From NCBI GenBank assembly GCA_025358255.1, contig JANYKC010000082.1, forward strand, positions 1 to 64,000: a DNA stretch of 64,000 nt, in the 5' to 3' direction. The position numbers and the translations under genes are program-made. This document shows positions 9,094 through 16,238 of this stretch, one piece after another (positions within the stretch are counted from its first letter, which is position 1; each line of letters begins with the position of its first letter). The notes under the pieces are model-generated. The model saw nothing but the letters and a program-made list of their open reading frames with translations, searched no databases and was not told the origin of the DNA. The DNA is from Spirochaetaceae bacterium. GTDB lineage: Bacteria > Spirochaetota > Spirochaetia > Treponematales > Rectinemataceae.

Positions 9094-10139
9094 ACCTGGC
9101 CCCCCTCGAGGAGCCGCCCGAAGCCCTGGTCCGCGACGGGAACTTCCTTTTGGGTCGGTATAGTGGCACTCCTATGGCTCTCAACATGCTGGATGTGGCA
9201 AGGCCATACCACTATCCCGTGCCCAGGCTTGTAAAAAACGCAAGGCTGAAGGAGTGGCAGGCTTTCCAGTTTGGTGACGAAAGATGGTATTTCTTCACCG
9301 CGCTATATAACGCAAAGAGCATGAGCCTGGTCATTTTTTATGCCTATGACAGGCTTGAGAAAAAACGGCATGGCTTCAGGCAGGTCCTGCCGGGCGCCGC
9401 TTTCAGGTTTTCCGAGAGCCTGGCGGCATCAAAGGTAGGCTATAGGCGAAAGCGCCTGCATTTTGAGGCCGAATGCGCGACGGGTGAAGGGCGGATCGAC
9501 TTGGATGTGGGCTTGGTCCATCGCGACCCGGCAAAGGCCTTTGCCGGACAATTCCATTTGGCCTGCGGTCAAGCCCAATCCGCGCCGATCTCCGTTTGCC
9601 TGCCCCTTGGCCTGAACCGTGCCATGTATTCAACCAAGCTCCTGATGCCGCTTACCGGGACTTTTGTGATAGGCGGGGAAAAACATGAGTTCGAGGCTCC
9701 TACCGCCATGGGCGTCATGGACGACCATAAAGGCTATTACCCGTGGATCCTTCGCTATGATTGGGTATCCGGGTTTGGCGTGGATCCGAAGGGTCGGAGG
9801 ATCGGCTTCAACCTTACGGACAACCAAGTAAAGGACCAGGTCCGCTATAACGAGAACTGCCTTTGGATAAACAACCGGGTCTATTCGCTGCCGCCCGTCA
9901 AGGTCACGAGGCCCAAGGGCGTAGCCGGCGAGTGGATCATCCAGGACACGGAAGGGCTGGTGGATCTCGTTTTCGCGCCAGCCATGGCCAATGACCTGAA
10001 ATTCAATGCGGGCCTAATCGCCGCCGACTACCATGGACCCCTCGGATCCTTCCGGGGCGTCATCAGGAACGGGAGCGGGGAGAAGATCGACGCGGAGATA
10101 TTCTTCGGCGCGGGCGAGCAGAAGTACCTCAGGGGATAG
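9090..10139 (+). CDS. DUF2804 family protein
   Basis: A 349-residue soluble protein that fits DUF2804: an N-terminal region with YHYPVPRLVKNARLKEWQAF and, in the second half, the conserved MGVMDDHKGYYPW and FNLTDNQVKDQVRYNENCLW. The function of DUF2804 is unknown to me; some relatives are annotated as hydroxyneurosporene-synthase-like lipocalin-fold proteins, which I mention only as a structural hint. It is the last gene of the 7160-10139 operon, starting in an ATGA overlap, and ends 75 bp from the convergent thyX. No signal peptide is seen. Confidence 0.8.
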   Translation: MNLAPLEEPPEALVRDGNFLLGRYSGTPMALNMLDVARPYHYPVPRLVKNARLKEWQAFQFGDERWYFFTALYNAKSMSLVIFYAYDRLEKKRHGFRQVLPGAAFRFSESLAASKVGYRRKRLHFEAECATGEGRIDLDVGLVHRDPAKAFAGQFHLACGQAQSAPISVCLPLGLNRAMYSTKLLMPLTGTFVIGGEKHEFEAPTAMGVMDDHKGYYPWILRYDWVSGFGVDPKGRRIGFNLTDNQVKDQVRYNENCLWINNRVYSLPPVKVTRPKGVAGEWIIQDTEGLVDLVFAPAMANDLKFNAGLIAADYHGPLGSFRGVIRNGSGEKIDAEIFFGAGEQKYLRG

Positions 10140-10214
10140 CAAGGAAAAGGTTCTCGCGGAGGTCGCGGAGGCGCATAGGAATGCAGGGAAAGGGCAAATC
10201 CGCGCCGCCTTGTT

Positions 10215-11051
10215 TCAGAGCTGCCTGCCCGACCTGAGCTTTTCCTCGAAGCGCTCTCGATTCTTGCCCCTGAGCTCTCCGGGCGTGCCTGCCAACCGTA
10301 GCCTGAGCTCCTCGAGCTCTGGCCCCGAAAAACGAATTCCGCGCAAGCTGTTATTCTCGAAACTCGCACAGGCCGCCGGGGCCACGAGGCGGGTAATCTC
10401 GAGGAGCACTGCCGCGTATGCTCGAATTTCCTTCTGGGCATGGGAATCCAGGCGGAGCGCAAGGAAGCGGAATAGATTGTGCAGATCGATCTGCCAATAC
10501 CATTCGGTATACAGGGCAAGGGGCAGGTTGACCCGCGCCAGTTCGCGCGCCAGCCCCGAATCCACGAGGTCACGGTATTCGGCGTATGCCTTTTTTTGGC
10601 CAGCCTCCAAGGCCGCGACCACAGCATGGGCCTTGCCCCCTTCCATGGCTTCCGCGGCCCTCCCCTGTTTATTGTCCTCGCTTTGCGCGGCTACATCCTC
10701 CAGGGCGGGTAGGTAGAAGTCGTCTTTCATGATCGAATAGCGCCCGGATATTTCATTAACCCGCGCGGTGCGATGCCGGATCCATTGGCGGGCGACGAAG
10801 ATGGGGAGCTTGATATGGAAGGTGAGGATCACCTGTTCAAAGGGAGAGGTATGCTCATGGCGGAGGAGATAGTCGATGAGGGCGGCGTCCTCACGATAGT
10901 TTTTGGTGCCCTCGCCATAGGATACCCTGGCGGCCTGGACGATCCGCGCATCGCCCCCGAGATAGTCGACGAGGCGGATGAATCCCTTGTCGAGGACTGG
11001 CCAGGCGCGATCGAGGATATCCTCGGCGGCGCTTACGACGCAATGTGCCAT
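10215..11051 (-). CDS. thyX: Flavin-dependent thymidylate synthase
   Basis: A 278-residue ThyX, which makes dTMP from dUMP using methylenetetrahydrofolate, FAD and NADPH. The defining motif RHRTARVNEISGRYS is at residues 92-106, and the substrate-binding QIDLHNLFRFLALRLD region is present near the C-terminus. This is the alternative to ThyA; no thyA is in the window. The start at 11051 lies 3 bp after the stop of the upstream PHP gene, so both are probably on one mRNA. Long open frames on the other strand here are codon-bias artefacts. Confidence 0.95.
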   Translation of the reverse strand: MAHCVVSAAEDILDRAWPVLDKGFIRLVDYLGGDARIVQAARVSYGEGTKNYREDAALIDYLLRHEHTSPFEQVILTFHIKLPIFVARQWIRHRTARVNEISGRYSIMKDDFYLPALEDVAAQSEDNKQGRAAEAMEGGKAHAVVAALEAGQKKAYAEYRDLVDSGLARELARVNLPLALYTEWYWQIDLHNLFRFLALRLDSHAQKEIRAYAAVLLEITRLVAPAACASFENNSLRGIRFSGPELEELRLRLAGTPGELRGKNRERFEEKLRSGRQL

Positions 11052-11053
11052 GC

Positions 11054-11884
11054 TTACTCCTTAGTGGCGGGCGAAAGGGGGTAGCCTGGGAAACCGGGGA
11101 AATCCCCTGAGAATTCGCCTAGGGTATGCTTGCCGGAACCTGGGCCGTGGCAATCTGAACCGAAGGTGACAAATAGGCCAAGGCGCTCGGCCTCCGTTGC
11201 CACATCCGCGTTTATGTCCAGGCCATCCTTGGTTCGATACCAATAGAGCTCGACGCCAGAGACGCCGACTTCCTTCATATACTCCAAGAGGGAGACAAAA
11301 CGTCTTTTTTCAGCGCGAAGAAGTCCAGCCTTGTCACTGAACTCATGGCCAATATGGGGCAGGACGAGGAAGCCCCCGTCCCGGCGGACGACTGAGGACA
11401 GTTCCGCTACGGTCGTGCGAATTCCCCGCGGTCCATCGATCTTTCCTGATTCCAGGTAGTCCGTCTTGAATTCCTTGTAGCCGATTGAGCTGTCGATCAC
11501 ACCGCAGGCGCAAAGGTAGAGGTAGAAATCCACCTTGCTGAGGGTGGACTTGAAAGGCGAAACGGCGGATGCTCGCTCGCCAAGCTTTCTGGCGATGAGG
11601 TCATCGAAGGAGATGTCATCTCGCTCAAAAAGGACGCGGGCGCATTCAAGGTAGGCCATAAGGCGCTCGGACCTGGCGCGGGCAAGGCTTTCAAGGAATG
11701 TTTCCGTGGCCAAATAATGGCCAGCGGGGAAATAGGCGAGGACTTCGCTATGATACTTGACTTCGGGAGCCTGACAGTCCACTTCGCAGCCTACTACCGT
11801 CAAGAAGCCAAATCGGGCGGCTGCATGGGCGAATTCGGAGCTGCCGTCGGAGTAGCGGGAATGAAGATGCAGGTTGGCGTTCAT
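11054..11884 (-). CDS. PHP-domain phosphoesterase, core motif missing
   Basis: A 276-residue protein of the PHP (polymerase and histidinol phosphatase) superfamily. It opens with NLHLHSRYSDG, the first metal-binding motif, has GCEVDC, LVLPHIGHEF in the middle and TFGSDCHGPGSGKH near the end. After SDGSSEFAHAAARFGFL it runs straight into VVGCEVDC; the usual segment of roughly 25-30 residues with the TDHD metal ligands is absent. The reading frame is intact, so this is either an in-frame deletion that may have killed the enzyme or a real variant. It would be co-transcribed with thyX. A TATACT at 11902-11897 leaves a leader of only about 5 nt, without a ribosome binding site. Confidence 0.78.
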   Translation of the reverse strand: MNANLHLHSRYSDGSSEFAHAAARFGFLTVVGCEVDCQAPEVKYHSEVLAYFPAGHYLATETFLESLARARSERLMAYLECARVLFERDDISFDDLIARKLGERASAVSPFKSTLSKVDFYLYLCACGVIDSSIGYKEFKTDYLESGKIDGPRGIRTTVAELSSVVRRDGGFLVLPHIGHEFSDKAGLLRAEKRRFVSLLEYMKEVGVSGVELYWYRTKDGLDINADVATEAERLGLFVTFGSDCHGPGSGKHTLGEFSGDFPGFPGYPLSPATKE

Positions 11885-11991
11885 GATGCGGGCGCAAGTA
11901 TAGCCCAGAGGTCAGGGGACGCGAAGCCCTCGCCGTTTTTTTCCTTGACCGCTGGAGAAAGGCGGAGCCAGTATGGCTACGGAGGAAATCC

Positions 11992-12873
11992 TTGTTTGAA
12001 CTGAACGATGCCGCCATCGATGCGATAATCTTCGCGATGGAGGATCAGGAAGGGCTGCGCCAGATCTCGATCGAGACCGGCGCCATCGTCCTCTCGGATG
12101 CCTCCGACGCGGCTGTCAAAAGCGTGGCGCCGCCTACCTGGTCATCCCGCGAGGGCTATCACCTCATGGAGAGGTTCCTGAGGACCATTCGGAACCCGGG
12201 TCCGCGCCATGAGCTGTCCGCGGCCCTCAATCGTGGACGGGGAGTCTTCAGGGCTTTCAAGGAAGTGCTGGTTTCCTACCCGGAAGTGGACCGAGCTTTC
12301 CAGGAATTCAAGCTGCGTTCGATGCGCGAGGTCATCCGCTCCTGGTATGACGACCTTCGCGAGGCTCGGGGCCTTGCCCGACTTGGGAGCGAACCCGAGG
12401 AAACCGACGACCTAGTCGAGAGCGATTTTGGCATCGAGGTGGGCTCAGGCCTCGAGCACTTCCGTTTTTTCGGCGACCTGCTTGCCAAGGCCGAGGAGGA
12501 AGCACAGGTCCTTCTTCCAGCTGTCATCGTGGCAAGGGAAGCGGAGATACTGCGCGAGCGTATGCAAGACAAGGCCGCTTGGCTATGCGCCTTCATCAGC
12601 GATGGCGAGGGCGGAACGATCGCCGCGGCCGCGGCCCTTCGGGAGCATGTAGCTGACAGGAGTCTTGCTCGGATCGTTTTTCTCTACGTCCTGCCCGATT
12701 TCAGGAGGGCAGGCATCGGGCGCTCCCTCCTGGCCGCCCTGCAGAAAAGCTTTGCCGCCGAAGGGAACGATATCATTGTCCTGGATTCGATTTTCTTGCC
12801 CGTGGACTTCTCCGAGCGGCTCGAGGTTTCCGGCCTTTCCACCTTCGGCATAAGGGGTTATTTCCAGCCGTAG
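11992..12873 (+). CDS. UPF0158 domain fused to GNAT acetyltransferase
   Basis: A 293-residue two-domain protein. Residues 1 to about 130 match UPF0158 (FELNDAAIDAIIFAME, EGYHLMERFLRTI, ALNRGRGVFRAFKEVL, SMREVIRSWYDDL). Residues from about 145 form a GNAT N-acetyltransferase domain with the acetyl-CoA loop LPDFRRAGIGRSLL. The start is TTG at 11992, chosen because GGAGGA sits at 11981-11986 with 5 nt spacing. The acceptor substrate is unknown. Its 3' end overlaps the convergent alkyltransferase-like gene by 16 bp. Confidence 0.8.
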   Translation: MFELNDAAIDAIIFAMEDQEGLRQISIETGAIVLSDASDAAVKSVAPPTWSSREGYHLMERFLRTIRNPGPRHELSAALNRGRGVFRAFKEVLVSYPEVDRAFQEFKLRSMREVIRSWYDDLREARGLARLGSEPEETDDLVESDFGIEVGSGLEHFRFFGDLLAKAEEEAQVLLPAVIVAREAEILRERMQDKAAWLCAFISDGEGGTIAAAAALREHVADRSLARIVFLYVLPDFRRAGIGRSLLAALQKSFAAEGNDIIVLDSIFLPVDFSERLEVSGLSTFGIRGYFQP

Positions 12874-13163
12874 CGGTCAAGATCGACCTTGCCGCTCTTG
12901 GAGACGGCAATGCCTTCGCCCTCAAGCAGGGCTTGCTGGAGTTCGCGGCCCCCGCCTTCCAGGAGGGCAAGGCTGCCATCCTTCCTGAGGACGCGATGCC
13001 AAGGAAGGTTCTCCTTTTCGGCGCGGGCATGGAGGAGGCGAACCACCTGCCTTGCGCCGTTCCTGAGCCCTGCCCGTTCGGCGATAGCGCCGTAGGTCGT
13101 CACTTTTCCGGGAGGAATGGATTTCAAGAGGCTTTCCATGGTCAGGGTTTCTTCGCATGCCAT
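12858..13163 (-). CDS. atl: Alkyltransferase-like protein (MGMT family, tryptophan variant)
   Basis: A 101-residue protein with the DNA-binding half of O6-alkylguanine-DNA alkyltransferases: LLKSIPPGKVTTYGAIAERAG, then PWHRVLRKDG. The alkyl-accepting cysteine of the PCHR motif is replaced by W55, which defines ATL proteins. These bind alkylated guanine and hand it to nucleotide excision repair rather than repairing it. There is no ribosome binding site before the ATG; a TATACT (13176-13171) ends 7 nt upstream, so the mRNA may be leaderless. It is divergent from the fab operon and shares the intergenic palindrome with it. Confidence 0.85.
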   Translation of the reverse strand: MACEETLTMESLLKSIPPGKVTTYGAIAERAGLRNGARQVVRLLHARAEKENLPWHRVLRKDGSLALLEGGGRELQQALLEGEGIAVSKSGKVDLDRYGWK

Positions 13164-13170
13164 GATGCAA

Positions 13171-13176
13171 AGTATA
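13171..13176 (-). promoter_or_regulatory. -10 element of atl, leaderless arrangement
   Basis: On the minus strand TATACT is followed by 7 nt and then the ATG of atl. The usual distance from -10 to the transcription start puts the first base at or next to the start codon. No clear -35 hexamer is seen. Confidence 0.4.
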
Positions 13177-13213
13177 TCCTGTTTGGGAATTAGGCGTGAG
13201 AGCGTGATGGACC

Positions 13214-13238
13214 TTTACAAAATGACGATTTTTGTAAA
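13214..13238. promoter_or_regulatory. Palindromic operator candidate before fabD
   Basis: Perfect 9-bp inverted repeat TTTACAAAA (13214-13222) and TTTTGTAAA (13230-13238) with a 7-bp spacer. It is AT-rich in GC-rich surroundings, 64 bp before the fabD start, and its left arm contains a possible -35 TTTACA. Shape and place suit a dimeric repressor of TetR, GntR or MarR type controlling fatty-acid synthesis. The arms do not match the FapR, FabT or FadR consensus as I remember them. Confidence 0.55.
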
Positions 13239-13301
13239 TGATAGGCATTGACGCCGGAGCCGGACCTTAGGCTTTCGGACACCGCGGCACAAGGGGGTTC
13301 C

Positions 13302-14222
13302 ATGTCGACCTGTTTTCTATTTCCGGGCCAAGGTGCCCAATACCCAGGGATGGCCAAGGATTTTTTTGAGACCAGCAAGGCCGTACGGGAGCTCTTCGAG
13401 CTTGCCTCCGATGCTTCTCATATCGATCTTCGTCGCCTCCTTTTCGAGGGCAGCGAAGAGGAGCTCAAGCAGACACAAAACACCCAGCTCGCGGTTGCCC
13501 TTGTCGGGGCCGCCTCTGCCCTTAACGCGCGAGAACATGGCATATATCCGGATGGAGTTGCGGGTTTTTCGGTCGGAGAGTGGCCAGCCCTCCTGGAAGC
13601 GGGAGTCATCGGGGCCGCCGATGCTTTCAGGCTCGTTGGGGAGCGTGGCCGCTTGATGGACGAAGCGGGCAAACGGTCCGGCGGATCGACGATGAGTGCC
13701 GTCCTATTCCTTTCCCCCGCTGCCATCGAGGCGGCCATCAAGGGCGCAGGCCTCTCCCAGGTTTGGGTAGCAAACTACAACAGCCCGAACCAGTCCGTGA
13801 TCTCAGGTACCGAGCATGATGTCACCGCCGCCGAGGAGGCCATAAAGGCCGCCGGTGCCAAGCGTGTCGTTCGCCTCAAGGTCTCGGGTGCCTTCCATTC
13901 GCCCATCATGGCCTATGCCCGAGACGGCTTCGCCGAGGCAGTCGCTGACACAAGCTTCACCGATCCGAAAATCGCCCTGTATTCCAACGTGACCGGCAAA
14001 CGCATTTCAAGTGGAGTGGAAGCCAAGCGTCTTTGTGTCGAACAGATCGTGAGCCCCGTCCGCTGGATCGACGAGGAAGCGAATATCCACGCCGCGAACT
14101 ATAATCAACTCTTGGAGACCGGTCCGGGCAATGTCCTGGCTGGCCTGTGGAAATCCGTGGAAGGAGGCGCTCCCTGTCTCCCCGCCGCGACCCTTGACCA
14201 GATCGCCGCGATATCCCTCTAG
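13302..14222 (+). CDS. fabD: Malonyl-CoA:ACP transacylase
   Basis: A 306-residue FabD, which loads malonyl groups onto acyl carrier protein for fatty-acid elongation. The N-terminal FLFPGQGAQYPGMAKD, the nucleophile S90, the catalytic histidine H199 (GAFHSPIM) and the C-terminal LLETGPGNVLAGLW are all present. The nucleophile elbow reads GFSVGE where most relatives have GHSLGE, so F89 replaces the usual histidine. Start at 13302 has AAGGGGG upstream; an in-frame ATG at 13248 lacks family likeness. First gene of fabD-fabG-fabF-glgX, behind the palindrome at 13214. Confidence 0.93.
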   Translation: MSTCFLFPGQGAQYPGMAKDFFETSKAVRELFELASDASHIDLRRLLFEGSEEELKQTQNTQLAVALVGAASALNAREHGIYPDGVAGFSVGEWPALLEAGVIGAADAFRLVGERGRLMDEAGKRSGGSTMSAVLFLSPAAIEAAIKGAGLSQVWVANYNSPNQSVISGTEHDVTAAEEAIKAAGAKRVVRLKVSGAFHSPIMAYARDGFAEAVADTSFTDPKIALYSNVTGKRISSGVEAKRLCVEQIVSPVRWIDEEANIHAANYNQLLETGPGNVLAGLWKSVEGGAPCLPAATLDQIAAISL

Positions 14223-14235
14223 CTGGAGCGAACAA

Positions 14236-14985
14236 ATGGCAGGATTATTAGCGAACAAGACCTGCGTGGTCACCGGAGGCTCTAGGGGTATCGGGCGCGC
14301 GGTTGTCGAACTTTTCGCCCGCGAGGGCGGCTATGTCTATTACCTTTCCCGCAGCCCTGCCGAAGATGCGGAAGCCATGATCGCGGCGGCGGCCCAGGCC
14401 GGCGGCGCCATCGAGCACAAGGTCTGCGATGTGGGGGAGGAGGCCGAGGTGGACGCGGCGATCGAGCACATCATCAAGGCGCGGGGCGGCATCGATGTCC
14501 TTGTCAACAACGCGGGCATCACCCGTGATGGCCTTGTCTTCCGCATGAGCCTCGAGGACTGGGAAGCGGTGATGAAGACCAACCTGACCAGCGCCTTCCT
14601 GGTTTCCAGGGCGACCGCCCGGAACATGATAAAGCGGAGATCCGGCTCGATCATCAATGTCTCGAGCGTCGTGGGCATCATGGGCAACGGCGGCCAGACG
14701 AACTACTCGGCATCCAAGGCTGGCCTGATAGGGTTCACCAAGAGCCTTGCGCGCGAGGTGGCAAGCCGTGGCGTGCGGGTGAACGCCCTCGCTCCCGGCT
14801 TTATCGACACCTCCATGACCGAGAAGATAAGCGATGAGATGAAGGAAAAGCTGAAAGTCGGCATCCCCCTCGGTCGCACCGGAGGTCCCGAGGACGTGGC
14901 CTCTGCCGCCCTTTTCCTGGCTTCTGACATGGCTGCTTACATTACCGGTGAGGTGCTGAAAATCGACGGCGGGATGGGGATGTAA
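14236..14985 (+). CDS. fabG: 3-oxoacyl-ACP reductase
   Basis: A 249-residue short-chain dehydrogenase that reduces 3-oxoacyl-ACP with NADPH in the fatty-acid cycle. Cofactor loop TGGSRGIG (13-20), NNAG at 91-94, and the catalytic S144, Y157 and K161 (NYSASKAG) are in place. APGFIDTSMT and the C-terminal ITGEVLKIDGGMGM are typical of true FabG. Start at 14236 follows TGGAG and lies 13 bp after the fabD stop. A longer in-frame start inside fabD is rejected because the added residues read fabD in another frame. Confidence 0.93.
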   Translation: MAGLLANKTCVVTGGSRGIGRAVVELFAREGGYVYYLSRSPAEDAEAMIAAAAQAGGAIEHKVCDVGEEAEVDAAIEHIIKARGGIDVLVNNAGITRDGLVFRMSLEDWEAVMKTNLTSAFLVSRATARNMIKRRSGSIINVSSVVGIMGNGGQTNYSASKAGLIGFTKSLAREVASRGVRVNALAPGFIDTSMTEKISDEMKEKLKVGIPLGRTGGPEDVASAALFLASDMAAYITGEVLKIDGGMGM

Positions 14986-14987
14986 GC

Positions 14988-16238
14988 ATGAGCAGACGCA
15001 GGGTTGTGATCACTGGGCTTGGCGCCGTGAGTCCCGTTGGCAACAGTGTTCCCGATTTCTGGGACGCCATAAAGGCCGGGCGTTCCGGCATTGCACCCAT
15101 CACCCAGATAGAAGCCGGTGACTTGGGCTCCCGGATAGCGGGCGAGGTAAAGGGCTTTGACCCATCCGTGCGGATGGAAGCGAAGGAAGCCAAGAAGATG
15201 GACCGTTTTTCACAATTCGCGGTCTATGCCGGGCTTGAGGCCCTTGAGGATTCCGGGCTACGCAAAGAGGACCTGGACAGCGAGCGGACCGGCGTCTGCC
15301 TGGGGACGGGCATGGGCGGTGCCCAGAGCCTGGAAGAAGGCGCCGCTCGCCTCTACGAGCGTGGCCCTGGTCGCGTACCCCCGATGACCGCGATCAAGGT
15401 CCTCTCCAATTTTGGAGCAGCCAACCTCGCCATATACCTCAATGCCACGGGCCCTAGCCAATGCATCGTGACGGCTTGCGCCGCCGGCACCGACGCCGTG
15501 GGCACGGGTTTCCGATGGATAGCCGATGGCCATGCCGACCTGGTTTTTGCCGGGGGGTCGGAAGCCGCGGTCACCCGCCTTGGCATAGCGAGTTTCCAGA
15601 TGATTCAGGCTTTGTCCACCAAGCGAAATGATGAACCCGGCGCCGCAAGTCGGCCTTTCGACCGTGACCGCGACGGCTTTGTCATAGCCGAAGGAGCTGG
15701 CATCCTCGTCCTCGAGGAGTACGAGGCGGCCAAGGCCCGCGGCGCCAGGATCTATTGCGAGCTCGCGGGATTCGCCAATACCTGCGATGCCCACCACCTC
15801 ACCGCTCCCGATCCGGAAGGCCGAGGGGTGGCCCGCGCGATAACCCTCGCCCTCAAGGACGCCGGCATGGCACCCACCGAGGTGGACTATGTGAGCGCGC
15901 ATGGAACCTCGACCCCGATGAACGATCCCATCGAGACCAAGGCCCTCAAGCACGCCTTTGGCGACCACGCCAAAAAATTGAAGATCTCCTCGATCAAATC
16001 CATGATAGGCCACGCCCTAGGCGCTTCCGGCGCCCTCGAGTCGGTGGCATCGGTATTGGCCATCTACGACGGCTTTGTTCCGCCCACGATCAACCTCGAC
16101 AATCCCGACCCGGAGTGCGACCTGGATTACGTGGCAAAGGTTGGTGTGAAGATGTCGGTCCGTGCCGTGGTCAAGAATTCCATGGGCTTTGGCGGCCAGA
16201 ACGCGGTTGTCGTGTTCAAGGCATTGAATGGCCTATGA
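14988..16238 (+). CDS. fabF: 3-oxoacyl-ACP synthase II
   Basis: A 416-residue condensing enzyme of the FabF/FabB type, elongating acyl-ACP with malonyl-ACP. The Cys-His-His triad is complete: C164 (TACAAGTDAVG), H305 (SAHGTSTPMND) and H342 (GHALGASGALE). It begins 2 bp after fabG and its last 11 bp overlap the start of glgX. No acpP or fabH lies in this operon, unlike many fab clusters. Confidence 0.95.
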   Translation: MSRRRVVITGLGAVSPVGNSVPDFWDAIKAGRSGIAPITQIEAGDLGSRIAGEVKGFDPSVRMEAKEAKKMDRFSQFAVYAGLEALEDSGLRKEDLDSERTGVCLGTGMGGAQSLEEGAARLYERGPGRVPPMTAIKVLSNFGAANLAIYLNATGPSQCIVTACAAGTDAVGTGFRWIADGHADLVFAGGSEAAVTRLGIASFQMIQALSTKRNDEPGAASRPFDRDRDGFVIAEGAGILVLEEYEAAKARGARIYCELAGFANTCDAHHLTAPDPEGRGVARAITLALKDAGMAPTEVDYVSAHGTSTPMNDPIETKALKHAFGDHAKKLKISSIKSMIGHALGASGALESVASVLAIYDGFVPPTINLDNPDPECDLDYVAKVGVKMSVRAVVKNSMGFGGQNAVVVFKALNGL

